Part shown: in pieces, positions 43,115-54,218 of the stretch | Layout: each line of letters starts with the position of its first letter | Numbering within the stretch: the stretch's first letter is position 1 | Assembly (NCBI RefSeq): GCF_000196015.1 | Contig: NC_007974.2 | Coordinates: forward strand, 2,046,001 to 2,110,000 | Source: Cupriavidus metallidurans CH34 | GTDB lineage: Bacteria > Pseudomonadota > Gammaproteobacteria > Burkholderiales > Burkholderiaceae | Reading direction: 5' to 3' | Length of the DNA stretch: 64,000 nt | Translations under genes and position numbers: made by a program | The notes under the pieces: model-generated | Database searches by the model: none | Told to the model about the DNA's origin: nothing | Seen by the model: only the letters and a program-made list of their open reading frames with translations

Positions 43115-45262
43115 CTATGCGCCTGCCGTGTCCGTGGCAGGCGCGAGCCGCAGCACGCAGTCGACGCCGACCACGCCATTGGCGCGCACGAACAATGGGT
43201 TGATTTCAGCCTCGGCAACTGTGACGCCCTGGACAGCGGCCAGACGCGAGAATCGGACGATCGCGTCAGCCAGCGCATCGACGTCGCCCCGGGGCAGCCC
43301 ACGGAAGCCACGAATCAGGCGCGTCGTGCGGACCTCCTCGATCATCTGCATGGCCTCTGCCGGCGTCACCGGCGCTGGGCGCAGACTGACATCCCGGTGA
43401 AGTTCGGCGGTGATACCGCCGGCGCTGAGCATGACCATCGGCCCCACCAGCGGGTCGTCGCGGAAGCCCAGCATCAACTCCAGCAGGCGATCTTCCATGC
43501 GCTGGACCAGAATGCCGTCGATGCGCGCGGCGGGCGCGCCACGGCGCGCATTGTCCATCAGGCGTTCCGCGGCGGCAGCCAGTTCCGCGTTATCGCGCAC
43601 GCCAACTTGCACACCACCGATCTCGGTCTTGTGCAAGATGTCGCGCGAGCAGATCTTGGCCACTACCGGGTACGGCACGGCGTGCTGCAGCGCCCCTTCT
43701 GTCACCAGTTCTGCCGTCGCGATCGGCACCCCCAGCGCACCGAACACCGTCGCTGCCTCAAGCTCCGAGAGATCGCCCAGCGTCGGCAAGCCGGCCGGCC
43801 ACTGCATGGGCTGACAGGATTCGGACGCGTCTTCGCCAACATGCGCGCCTCGGAACAGGCACGCCAGCGCATCGGCACAGCTCTCCGGCGTGCGGAATGC
43901 CGGCACACCCGCCGCCTGCAGCAATTGCAGGGACTCCGGTGCTTCCGGAGCCAGGAACGACAGCAGCGGTTTGCTGCCGACGCCTGCAGCCTCGACGATC
44001 GGCTTGACGGCAAGCTGTGGATGAAACTGCGCTGACGAGCCCACCACGCACAGCACGGCGTCACACCAGTCACCCAGCCGCATCTGCTCGACCAGATCCC
44101 GGTACTGGGCACTTGTAGCCGCCAGCGTCAGGTCGATGATCGGTGTCTGGCGAATCTTCACGCCGCGCTCAGCCATATGCGCGACGAACGATGCGGGTGG
44201 CGGCACCGCTTCCACGTCCGCCAGGCCCAGCCGGTCCACCACGGTCGCTGCGCCACCGCCCGTGGTGGTCACCACGGCCACGCGCGGCGCACGGGTCAGC
44301 GCCGGCACATGGCTTGCGTAGCGCAACGCCAGCGGTGCGGCTTCGAACAGTGTTTCAAGCAATTCCACGCGCATCGCGCCATGCTTGCGCAGGAAGGCAT
44401 CGACCGCCGCATCGTTGCCGGCCAGTGCCCCCGTATGCGATTGCGCAAGCGCCTCGCCCTGCTCGGAGCGACCTAGCTTGTAGACCAGCACCGGCTTGCC
44501 GGCAGCGCGCGCGCGGCGGAGCGCGGGGCCCAGCACCGCCGCGTCGCGAATCGTTTCGAGGAACAGCAGGATGACTTCGGTAGCGGCATCGTCAACGAGC
44601 AGGTCCACCAGTTCACCCACGCCGATGTCGCTTTCGTTGCCGACCGAAACCAGCTTGGCAAACCCGAGGCCACGCGCCGCGCCGCGCGACAACAGCGCGC
44701 CCAGCATGGAGCCGCTTTGGGAGATCACGCTGACAGGACCTCGATGGAGCGTATCCATCTCCAGCACGGCGTTGACGGAAAGCACGGCGCCGCTGTGCAC
44801 GTCGACCACGCCGATACTGTTCGGTCCCAGCAGCCGCACGCCCAGTTCACGTGCCCGCGCCGCCAGCGCCTGCTGGGCGGCCATGCCAGCCTCGCCCACC
44901 TCGGCGAAGCCGTCGGAGAAGACCGTCACCACGCGCGCGCCACGCGCGGCGGATTGTTCAAGTGCCTCGGCCACCTGCGCGCCCGGCACCATCACAAACG
45001 CGTGGTCGATCGCCGCTGGCAGTGCCGCGACGCTGGGATACGCCTGAAGGCCCATCACCTCGCTACGCCCGGCATTGACCGGGAACACGCGCCCCTGGAA
45101 ACCATGCTTGCGCATGAAACGCAGCGGTCGGGCCGTATTCTTCTTTTCGTCGGCCGAAGCGCCTACGAGCGCGACGGCATCGGGGGTGAACAGTGCCCGG
45201 GCCAGTTGTTCGCGCGCGATTCGTTCGGTGGATCGCTTCGTGTCGTGATCGACGCTAGTCAT
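43115..45262 (-). CDS. Acetate--CoA ligase (ADP-forming)-type acyl-CoA synthetase
   Basis: A 715-residue single-chain ADP-forming acyl-CoA synthetase. The CoA-binding domain is N-terminal (ALVGASADEKKNTARPLRFM and QSGSMLGALLSRGA). A ligase CoA domain follows with the phospho-His segment QSHTGALAGNDAAVDAF near 275. The C-terminal ATP-grasp part (about 490-715) has VAKICSRDILHKTEIGGVQVGV, ILVQRM and EAEINPLFV. It activates an acid to its CoA thioester at the expense of ATP. The MmgE/PrpD gene 36 bases upstream on the same strand forms an operon with it. Confidence 0.87.
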   Translation of the reverse strand: MTSVDHDTKRSTERIAREQLARALFTPDAVALVGASADEKKNTARPLRFMRKHGFQGRVFPVNAGRSEVMGLQAYPSVAALPAAIDHAFVMVPGAQVAEALEQSAARGARVVTVFSDGFAEVGEAGMAAQQALAARARELGVRLLGPNSIGVVDVHSGAVLSVNAVLEMDTLHRGPVSVISQSGSMLGALLSRGAARGLGFAKLVSVGNESDIGVGELVDLLVDDAATEVILLFLETIRDAAVLGPALRRARAAGKPVLVYKLGRSEQGEALAQSHTGALAGNDAAVDAFLRKHGAMRVELLETLFEAAPLALRYASHVPALTRAPRVAVVTTTGGGAATVVDRLGLADVEAVPPPASFVAHMAERGVKIRQTPIIDLTLAATSAQYRDLVEQMRLGDWCDAVLCVVGSSAQFHPQLAVKPIVEAAGVGSKPLLSFLAPEAPESLQLLQAAGVPAFRTPESCADALACLFRGAHVGEDASESCQPMQWPAGLPTLGDLSELEAATVFGALGVPIATAELVTEGALQHAVPYPVVAKICSRDILHKTEIGGVQVGVRDNAELAAAAERLMDNARRGAPAARIDGILVQRMEDRLLELMLGFRDDPLVGPMVMLSAGGITAELHRDVSLRPAPVTPAEAMQMIEEVRTTRLIRGFRGLPRGDVDALADAIVRFSRLAAVQGVTVAEAEINPLFVRANGVVGVDCVLRLAPATDTAGA

Positions 45263-45298
45263 GGTGTTTTGTGAAGAAGATTGGATGTCGGGAAAAGG

Positions 45299-46654
45299 TC
45301 AGCCCATCTGGAGCTTGTCCAGGGCCAGCGAGCGCAAGGGCCGGTCGTCCAGGCGCCAGAGCGCGTCGAGCAAACGGGCGGCGTGCACGGAGCCGAGCGC
45401 GGGGGCGCTCAGTTCCATGAACTTGTCGCCAAGCGTCGCGTCGTCGAGCGGGGCCTCCGGGTCACCAAGGCGATATGGCGCGAAGTGCGCGTGACGGCTG
45501 CCATCGGTCACCTCGATTTCCACCCGCGCCGCACGCTGCTTCGGGAAGGCGGCAGTCAGTTCGGGATCGGCCGTCAGCCGGATCTTGCTCATCAACGTGC
45601 GGATGGATGCGTCGGCCAATCTGGCCGGTTCAAATGCATCGAGCCGAACCGCGCCATGCAGAATGCCGTGCGCCACCACATAGGGCAGGCTGAAGCGGGC
45701 TTCGAACGGCGTCTTCGGGTCGAAGTTACCCGTCACATCCAGTGCCACCTGATAGGTGCGCACGTTGACCGCGGCGATACGCGCTGGCGCCAGCGCGTTG
45801 TCACGCATGATGCGCATGGCGGCATCAATGGATGCGAACGTATGGCCGCAACAGCCATGGTTCTTCTGCGTGATGCGTGTGATGTTGAAGTCAGTGCCCA
45901 GGCCGTTGGTGACACCGTGCCAGTCCGGGCTACCGCACATCGCCGCCCCGAAGCCTGCATCGCCTTCGAGAATGTCGTGCACGCCCGTCACGCCATGCGC
46001 GGCGCCCTGCGCTGCCTGAACGCCAACCTGCGCCGCGTGTCCGGCATGCAACGCCTTGGTCATCGCGTCGGATCGGAATGCCTGCTGCAGGCCAGAGGCG
46101 AATGTCGTGGCCGTCGCCATGGCATCGGCGGCGGCACGTGCATTGCCGGGCGCCGTCAGGACGCTGCCAGCGGCCGCGGCGCCGATGCAGCCCACGGTGC
46201 CGGTCGTGTGGAAGTAGCGATAGTGCGCCGGCTGGATGGCCGCCCCGATGCGGGTGCTGACCTCGTAGCCGGCAATCACGGCACGCAGGAAGTCGGTGCC
46301 GCTCGCGTCCCGATGCTCCGCCAGCGCAAGCGCGGCGGCAATCGTCGGACACCCCGGGTGGTAGATGGCATCGCGGAAGATGTCGTCGAACTCTGCCGCA
46401 TGCGAGGCGCTGCCGTTGATCCACGCCGCCAACCCCGGAAACGCCGTGGTGGCGTGCCCGACCAGCGTGCTGCGCCCGACACCGGTCTCGGTCTGGTGCG
46501 CCGCAACAAGCTGGCGGCCGGGTGCCATCGGCACGCCGGCCATCAGGGCGGCAAACCAGTCGATTACAGCGCGTCGCGCGTGGTGCATGACGTCGTCCGC
46601 CAACGTCGCGCGGGCCTGGTCGCCGACGTACTCGGCAAAATCGTCGATCAGCAT
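45299..46654 (-). CDS. MmgE/PrpD-family protein
   Basis: A 451-residue MmgE/PrpD-fold protein (2-methylcitrate dehydratase/cis-aconitate decarboxylase superfamily). Typical stretches are ARRAVIDWFAALMAG, NGSASHAAEFDDIFRDAIYHPG, GYEVSTRIGAAI, KALHAGHAAQVGVQAAQGAAHG and KNHGCCGHTFASIDA. The start at 46654 follows AGGAGACAC. Family members dehydrate or isomerise polycarboxylates, but many, like this one, are found in unrelated catabolic clusters, so the substrate is open. The LysR gene at 46.8 kb is divergent and likely controls it. Confidence 0.88.
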   Translation of the reverse strand: MLIDDFAEYVGDQARATLADDVMHHARRAVIDWFAALMAGVPMAPGRQLVAAHQTETGVGRSTLVGHATTAFPGLAAWINGSASHAAEFDDIFRDAIYHPGCPTIAAALALAEHRDASGTDFLRAVIAGYEVSTRIGAAIQPAHYRYFHTTGTVGCIGAAAAGSVLTAPGNARAAADAMATATTFASGLQQAFRSDAMTKALHAGHAAQVGVQAAQGAAHGVTGVHDILEGDAGFGAAMCGSPDWHGVTNGLGTDFNITRITQKNHGCCGHTFASIDAAMRIMRDNALAPARIAAVNVRTYQVALDVTGNFDPKTPFEARFSLPYVVAHGILHGAVRLDAFEPARLADASIRTLMSKIRLTADPELTAAFPKQRAARVEIEVTDGSRHAHFAPYRLGDPEAPLDDATLGDKFMELSAPALGSVHAARLLDALWRLDDRPLRSLALDKLQMG

Positions 46655-46828
46655 TCCATGTGTCTCCTGAGCAGGAATGCCTCCCATGGTACGAACGGCA
46701 GCCGCCCCAGCTTTGACGAATCGAGAAAGCTCCCGCGCCAGAACGTGTATGCGACGCGCAAGCGGCTGGTGCATACTCCGGCTGGCACAGCCATCGCGCC
46801 AGCTTTTCCAAATCGAGCACGCACACCC

Positions 46829-47740
46829 ATGGACATCGCCTCGCTTGCCATCCTGATCGCCGCTATCGAGGAGAAGAGTCTTTCACGCGCGGCCGAGCGC
46901 GAGAATCTGGTCACCTCCGCGGCCAGCAAGCGGATTGCCGAACTGGAACGTCGCGCGGGCACGGCGCTGCTGCGCCGCCATGGACGCGGCGTGGAGCCGA
47001 CACCGGCAGGCGCCATGCTGTATCAGCGTGCCAAGGCCATCGTGCGCAGCGTGCAACTGGCGCAGGACGCGCTGGCGTCCTACTCGATGGACGGCATCGC
47101 CAAAATTCGCCTGGCATCGAACCGGTCGACGATCCTGCAGTTCCTGCCGACCGATATCAGCGGCTTTCTCAAGCACGACCCCGACGCCCGCATCGACCTG
47201 ATCGAGGCGTTCAGCTTCGACATTCCGCGCATGGTGGCCAACGGCGACGCCGACATCGGCATCTATCACGCGCGCAGCCCGAGCCCGGGCGTGTACTCCC
47301 TGCCCTACCGCAAGGACCGAGTCGGACTGGTCGTGCCGCGCGGCCACCCGCTGGAGGCGAAAGGGTCGCTACGGCTCGAGGAAGCACTGGACTACGACTT
47401 CCTTGGCTACTTCCCACGCCATACGTTCGACGCCTTCCTCACCCTGGTGTCGGGCACGATCTCTCGCCCGCTGACCGTGAAGACACAGGTCTCGAACTTC
47501 GAGGCCCGCTGCCGCATGGTGCGTGAAGGCCTGGGCCTTGCCGTGGTGCCGGAGGGCATCGCCAGGAACTACCTGCAGATGATGGGGCTGTCGCTGCTGA
47601 CACTGCGCGATGCTTGGGCCGAGCGCGAGTTCTACGTCTGCGTGCGCGACAAGGAAAGCCTGCCGTCCGGCGTGGCCCGGCTGCTCGAATACCTGAGCCG
47701 CTGCGAGGCGATGGAGCAGCATTTCCTGAAGCCGCGATGA
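46829..47740 (+). CDS. LysR-family transcriptional regulator
   Basis: A 303-residue LysR regulator with its helix-turn-helix at the extreme N terminus (LAILIAAIEEKSLSRAAERENLVTSAASKRIAELE) and the effector domain from about 90. The ATG at 46829 gives the normal family length; the frame is open for 500 codons upstream, antisense to the PrpD-like gene, and that part is spurious. It is divergent from the PrpD/acyl-CoA synthetase operon and 111 bases upstream of a Bug gene, so it may control both arms. Confidence 0.87.
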   Translation: MDIASLAILIAAIEEKSLSRAAERENLVTSAASKRIAELERRAGTALLRRHGRGVEPTPAGAMLYQRAKAIVRSVQLAQDALASYSMDGIAKIRLASNRSTILQFLPTDISGFLKHDPDARIDLIEAFSFDIPRMVANGDADIGIYHARSPSPGVYSLPYRKDRVGLVVPRGHPLEAKGSLRLEEALDYDFLGYFPRHTFDAFLTLVSGTISRPLTVKTQVSNFEARCRMVREGLGLAVVPEGIARNYLQMMGLSLLTLRDAWAEREFYVCVRDKESLPSGVARLLEYLSRCEAMEQHFLKPR

Positions 47741-47851
47741 AGTCTGCGTTTCCATATCGTCAAAGCTCGGGTACGTCAGCTCTCTAAGATGAAAAACAGC
47801 CACCCTGCCTTGAAAGGGGGGCGCTGATTACAAGATTCATCGGAGACAGCA

Positions 47852-48820
47852 ATGAAGAATTTCCTGCGGCACGCCGCCGTCGGGCTGATGCTCGCCTGCG
47901 CCGCGACCGGCCACGCCCAGCAGCCGTATCCCTCCAAGCCGATCCGCGTCGTCGTGGCGTTCACCGCCGGCGGCACCACAGACATCCTCGCGCGTGAAGT
48001 CGCGCAGCAGATGAGCAAGGCGCTTGGACAGAGCGTGGTGGTGGAGAACCGTCCCGGCGCGGGCGGCAACATCGGCACGGACTTCGTCGGCCGCAGCGAC
48101 GCGGACGGCTACACGCTGCTGGCCACGTCGGTGGGCCCTGTGGCCATCAACCCGACGCTGTATCGCAAGCTCAAGGTCAATCCGCAAACCGACCTGCAAG
48201 CGGTGGCTCCGATCGCCGATGTGCCGAACGTACTGGTGGTGTACCCCGGCCTGCCGGTGAAGTCCGTGCAGGATCTCGTCGCCTATGCGAAGACGCATCC
48301 GAATGGCCTCAATTTCGGCTCCACCGGCGTGGGCACCGCAGCGCATCTGTCGGGCGTACTGTTCAACGAGCGTACCGGCGCGAAGACCACACACGTGCCA
48401 TACAAGGGCGCCGATGCACTGAACGACCTATTGGCCGGACGTGTGCAGTTCATGTTCGCGACGATTCCGTCGGTGATTTCCCATATCCGCGGCGGTCAGC
48501 TTCGCGCCATCGCCGTCACGTCACGCAAGCGTTCGTCGGCACTGCCCGATGTGCCCACAATGGCGGAAGCCGGCGTGCCGAACCTTGTCACAGGCGCATG
48601 GTTCGGGCTGTTCGCGCCCAAGGGCACGCCGCCGGAGATCGTCGTCAGGTTGAACAAGATCGTGACCGATGCGCTGAGCCAACCCGAGATGCGTGGCAGG
48701 TTCGCGCAACAGGGCGCGGAATCGATGAACATGACGGCCGATGCGTTCGGCAAGTTCGTGGCGGCCGAGTACCTGACGTGGAAGCCGGTGGTAATCAGTT
48801 CTGGCGCCCGCATCGACTGA
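47852..48820 (+). CDS. Bug-family (TctC) solute-binding protein
   Basis: A 322-residue periplasmic binding protein: signal peptide (cleavage after GHAQ), PIRVVVAFTAGGTTDILAREVAQQM, VVVENRPGAGGNIGTDFV, THVPYKGADALNDLLAGRVQFM and LPDVPTMAEAGVPNL. It follows a LysR gene and would feed the acid handled by the divergent PrpD/acyl-CoA synthetase pair. As with the other Bug genes here, no TctA/TctB membrane gene is nearby. A strong hairpin with an A/T-run follows 38 bases after the stop codon. Confidence 0.9.
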   Translation: MKNFLRHAAVGLMLACAATGHAQQPYPSKPIRVVVAFTAGGTTDILAREVAQQMSKALGQSVVVENRPGAGGNIGTDFVGRSDADGYTLLATSVGPVAINPTLYRKLKVNPQTDLQAVAPIADVPNVLVVYPGLPVKSVQDLVAYAKTHPNGLNFGSTGVGTAAHLSGVLFNERTGAKTTHVPYKGADALNDLLAGRVQFMFATIPSVISHIRGGQLRAIAVTSRKRSSALPDVPTMAEAGVPNLVTGAWFGLFAPKGTPPEIVVRLNKIVTDALSQPEMRGRFAQQGAESMNMTADAFGKFVAAEYLTWKPVVISSGARID

Positions 48821-48854
48821 GTCGACCATCCGGGCGCGGAACCCTTCCCGCAAG

Positions 48855-48890
48855 AAAAAGGGCCGGTCTCATCGACCGGCCCTGCTGTTT
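48855..48890. terminator. Bidirectional rho-independent terminator between Bug gene and katG
   Basis: A perfect 9-bp stem GGGCCGGTC and GACCGGCCC with a TCATC loop (48860-48882). A run of A before it gives TTTTTC after the stem on the minus strand, so it is best for katG; TGCTGTTT follows on the plus strand. Confidence 0.85.
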
Positions 48891-48935
48891 CCGCAACCTT
48901 GCGGCTAACCTGGTGCGCCTACCCCACGGCGACTG

Positions 48936-51143
<2,208 letters not shown>

Positions 51144-51389
51144 TCAACGTAACACCATGCCTCAGCCACTCGCCCGCATCCGGAGCCCCAGAAGGACCGC
51201 CCTCGGATACCGGGCTGTATCGGACATCACAGCTGCCCTACCATCCTAGAACGCGATGCCAGCCTACCGAAGGAATTAAAGCAATCCGGGCGTGCCGGCG
51301 GCGTGCGGATGTCCCTGCCTGGCGGTGGGACTTCTATAGTGAGGGGTACCAGAACAACAGTCGCGATAGGCGCGTCGGAGGATGCAATC

Positions 51390-51827
51390 ATGGCCATGGC
51401 TAGCACGCTGGCTAGGTGCCTTCACAACCGGCAGAGCCGGTTCGACACCGTGGATCGCCCCTGTAGCGCCGGGGATCGGTTGGCCAAGACGGTCCTGCTG
51501 GAAGATCAGCGCGGCTACGTCGCGGCAGTGATTCCCTCGACGCACCACCTGAAGCTGTCGGAGATCCGTGCGCAGACCGGCCGCAAGCTGTCGCTTGCCC
51601 GCGATTGCGGCGTGCGCGAGGTGTTCAGGGACTGCAGCCGTGGCGCGATTCCGCCTGTCGCCATGGCCTATGGCACGCAGACCTGGCTGGACGACAGCCT
51701 GCTCTCGCATCCGGATGTCTACTTCGAAGCGGGCGACCACCGGGCATTGGTGCACATGAGTACCGATCAGTTCGTCGATCTCATGGCTGACGCGCAACGC
51801 GGGCACTTCTCGCACCGGGATATGTAA
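51390..51827 (+). CDS. YbaK/ProX-like aminoacyl-tRNA deacylase domain protein
   Basis: A 145-residue protein of the YbaK/aminoacyl-tRNA editing fold: RLAKTVLLEDQRGYVAAVIPSTHHLKLSEI, with the conserved Lys in AKTVLLED, RDCGVREVFRDCSRGAIPPVAMAYG and YFEAGDHRALVHMSTDQF. Members clear mischarged tRNAs, though free-standing ones like this are often of untested specificity. GGAG lies 9 bases before the ATG; the earlier in-frame ATG at 51303 is rejected. It is divergent from katG. Confidence 0.84.
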   Translation: MAMASTLARCLHNRQSRFDTVDRPCSAGDRLAKTVLLEDQRGYVAAVIPSTHHLKLSEIRAQTGRKLSLARDCGVREVFRDCSRGAIPPVAMAYGTQTWLDDSLLSHPDVYFEAGDHRALVHMSTDQFVDLMADAQRGHFSHRDM

Positions 51828-51861
51828 GGCAGGCCCGAAGCAGGGGCGAACTGCCTGCAGT

Positions 51862-51898
51862 CCCCGTGGCATTGGCATGCATTGCCGGTGCCACGGGG
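51862..51898. terminator. Candidate terminator hairpin after the YbaK-like gene
   Basis: Perfect arms CCCCGTGGCA and TGCCACGGGG with a 17-base loop that itself contains GGCATGC, 35 bases after the stop codon. There is no T-run, so its role is uncertain. Confidence 0.45.
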
Positions 51899-52132
51899 TG
51901 GAAACCCATTGTCGTGCCTGCCCGCGAAACCCCACGCGCCTGAGGACCGGGCGTCGTAAGCCCCCTGAAGCTGGTATGCCTGCTGGCGCACTCCCAGCCT
52001 TCGCGATGCGACCTTCACGCATCCGTACCTCTCCCCCAATCGTCAGATCGCGAGTGCGACAGGCCGTATCAGGCACTTTTTGATGTATTTGTGTCTATCT
52101 GACACAACATGTAAGTAAATTTACAACTTAAA

Positions 52133-52153
52133 TACGAATCGTTATCATTCGTA
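52133..52153. promoter_or_regulatory. Fur box of the heme-uptake cluster
   Basis: A perfect palindrome, TACGAAT and ATTCGTA around CGTTATC, giving GAATCGTTATCATTC at its centre. It matches the Fur consensus (GATAATGATAATCATTATC) well in the right half. It lies about 45 bases before the receptor gene in A+T-rich DNA, so iron-dependent repression is expected. Confidence 0.78.
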
Positions 52154-52196
52154 CTTCTGTTTGCATTTGACATGGCAGTGAGCCGCCCCCTCCGAT

Positions 52197-54182
52197 ATGC
52201 GTTTGAAATGCCTCGCCGTCGTCGCCGGCACCCTGCTCTCCTCCACACCCCACCTCCGGGCGCAAACGGTTGGAACGGCGGACCCACTACCTACAGTCGT
52301 CGTGACAGGCACCCGTTCCGAGAAAACACTCGATGAAACGCCGATCCGCACGGAGGTCGTCGACCGTCAGGAGATCGAACGCACGCACGCCCGCACGCTG
52401 AAGGACGCCCTGGAGAACGTGCCCGGCCTGCAGTTGCGCGAGATCCACGGCAAGTCCGGCTATGAGGTGACCCTGCAAGGGATGACCAGCGACCAGGTGC
52501 TTATCCTGGTCGACGGCCTGCCGATCACGGCCAGCACCGGGTCGACCGTTGACGTTTCCCAGTACCTGCTGGCCGAAGTCGACCACGTCGAGGTGGTCAA
52601 GGGCGCCAGTTCCGCGCAGTACGGCAGCTCGGCGATGGGCGGGGTGATCAATGTCATCACGCGGCCCATCTCGCGCGGATTCTCGGCTGCCGCGACAGCC
52701 GATGCAGGCACCTATGGCAGCCAGAACGCCGACGGCTCGCCCGGTTCCCTGCATGGCAACATCCGGCTCGAAGGCGGCAACGAACAGTTCCGCGCACGCG
52801 TCACCGCCGACGCGCTCGACAACAAGGGCTATGCCGTGGAACCCGACGGCTGGACACGGCACGGCGACAAGATTCGCCGCGAGCAGTATGCCGGTCGCCT
52901 CGAATGGTTGCCCAGCGCCGCCGGCAGCTTCTGGTTCGACGCCAGCGCCTATCGCGAGACCGACGAACAACGCTACCAGTACTACGCGCCGCCCAACTAC
53001 GTCCCGCAGCGCAAGACAGAGGACATCGATCGCAACCGCTACACATATGGCGGCCAATGGCGCTTCGGCAATGGCGTGCGCGCCCGCCTGGCCGGGGTGC
53101 ACGAGACCTACGACAGCACCTCGCGCGAGTACTCGAACGGCTTCCAGACCGCGACGCGCAATGCCGCGCAGCAGACCGACCATGTCTCCGCGCAGTTCGA
53201 CATGCCAGCCTGGTATCGACAGCTCTGGCAGTTCGGCGGCGACTTCCACCGCGAAACGCTCGACCAGAACGTCAACGGCACGTCCGAACTGGCCGGCAAG
53301 GGCAGCGCCGAACGGCAGGCCGGCGAGCTCTACCTGCAGAACGACATCCTCTTCAACGAGACGTGGGAAATGGTCGTCGGCCTGCGCGGCCAGCATGACT
53401 CTGACTTCGGCGCGCACTTCGCGCCCAAGGTGGGCGTGCGCGCGAACCTGCTGTCGAACGACACCTGGAAGGGCGTGCTGCGCGCCAACTACGGCCAGGG
53501 CTACCGCGTGCCGAACCTGAAGGAACGGCACTACCTGTTCGATCACAGCTCGCTTGGCTACATCGTCCTCGGCAACCCGAACCTCAAACCAGAATCGTCG
53601 AACAGCTTCCAGCTCGGCGGGCAGCTCACGTGGCGAGACCGCGTCACGCTCGATGCCAACCTGTTCTACAACCACGTGGCGGATCTGATCCAGACCGACA
53701 TGACCAACTTCACGATGGTCAACGGCATCGCGGTCTACACCTACCGCAACGTGGCACGCGCCCGCACCCAGGGCGCTGAGACAGCGCTGCGCTGGCGCGC
53801 GACCAACCAGTTGAATCTGACAGCCGCCTACACCTACACGTCGACCGAGGATCTGAACACAGGTAGCGAACTGACCCGCCGGCCGCGCCATATGGGCCGC
53901 GTCGGCGCGGACTGGCGCGTGCTGCCCGCCACCGAGCTATCCGCGCGGGCGCGCTTCCAGAGCAGCGAGCTGACCGACTCGGCCACCGGCGCGCGCTCGC
54001 CCGGCTGGGGCACGCTGGATCTGGTGCTGAACCAGAAGCTCGACCGCAACGTGACCGCTTTCGTCGGCGTGAACAACCTGTTCAACCGCCAACGCGATTT
54101 CGCAAATGCCAGTGACTTCGGGCCGGTGGCGGGCCGCTTCATCTATCTGGGCGCACGCTTCAACGTGGACGTCGCCCGCTAA
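52197..54182 (+). CDS. TonB-dependent heme receptor
   Basis: A 661-residue outer-membrane receptor. It has a signal peptide (to about 23), a TonB-box-like stretch (PTVVVTGTR), a plug domain (about 40-160: ETPIRTEVVDRQEIERTHARTL, VLILVDGLPIT, YGSSAMGGVINVIT) and a 22-strand barrel ending in GARFNVDVAR. The heme-receptor region is recognisable as YRVPNLKERHYLF followed by GNPNLKPESS, corresponding to the FRAP-His-NPNL motif, though FRAP is changed to YRVP. It is first in a cluster with HmuY, HmuS, HmuT, HmuU and HmuV genes and sits behind a Fur box. Confidence 0.9.
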   Translation: MRLKCLAVVAGTLLSSTPHLRAQTVGTADPLPTVVVTGTRSEKTLDETPIRTEVVDRQEIERTHARTLKDALENVPGLQLREIHGKSGYEVTLQGMTSDQVLILVDGLPITASTGSTVDVSQYLLAEVDHVEVVKGASSAQYGSSAMGGVINVITRPISRGFSAAATADAGTYGSQNADGSPGSLHGNIRLEGGNEQFRARVTADALDNKGYAVEPDGWTRHGDKIRREQYAGRLEWLPSAAGSFWFDASAYRETDEQRYQYYAPPNYVPQRKTEDIDRNRYTYGGQWRFGNGVRARLAGVHETYDSTSREYSNGFQTATRNAAQQTDHVSAQFDMPAWYRQLWQFGGDFHRETLDQNVNGTSELAGKGSAERQAGELYLQNDILFNETWEMVVGLRGQHDSDFGAHFAPKVGVRANLLSNDTWKGVLRANYGQGYRVPNLKERHYLFDHSSLGYIVLGNPNLKPESSNSFQLGGQLTWRDRVTLDANLFYNHVADLIQTDMTNFTMVNGIAVYTYRNVARARTQGAETALRWRATNQLNLTAAYTYTSTEDLNTGSELTRRPRHMGRVGADWRVLPATELSARARFQSSELTDSATGARSPGWGTLDLVLNQKLDRNVTAFVGVNNLFNRQRDFANASDFGPVAGRFIYLGARFNVDVAR

Positions 54183-54218
54183 TCAGAAACAAACCAGAGA
54201 CAAACGGGGAAATCAACA

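Larger units (their letters stand above)
51828..52196. other. Control region before the heme-uptake cluster
   Basis: A 369-base gap. The left part holds a 10-bp-arm hairpin (51862-51898), and the right part is strikingly A+T-rich (52070-52165) with a Fur-like palindrome. No gene was seen; a 266-codon minus-strand frame that runs through it is antisense to the YbaK-like gene and is not supported. Confidence 0.5.

Noticed and set aside
45281..46828. The 516-codon upstream extension of the LysR frame at 46.8 kb
   Set aside because: It is antisense to the MmgE/PrpD gene. The LysR helix-turn-helix begins right at the ATG at 46829.
51840..52060. Cobalamin-riboswitch-like fragments (GGTGCC, CTGCCCGCGAAAC, TGCCTGCTGGC)
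   Set aside because: The order and spacing do not fit the riboswitch core and the B12 box is not recognisable. The downstream genes are for heme, and a Fur box explains the control.
52287..53891. A 534-codon minus-strand frame opposite the TonB receptor
   Set aside because: It is a shadow of the receptor gene, with no ribosome binding site or recognisable domain.
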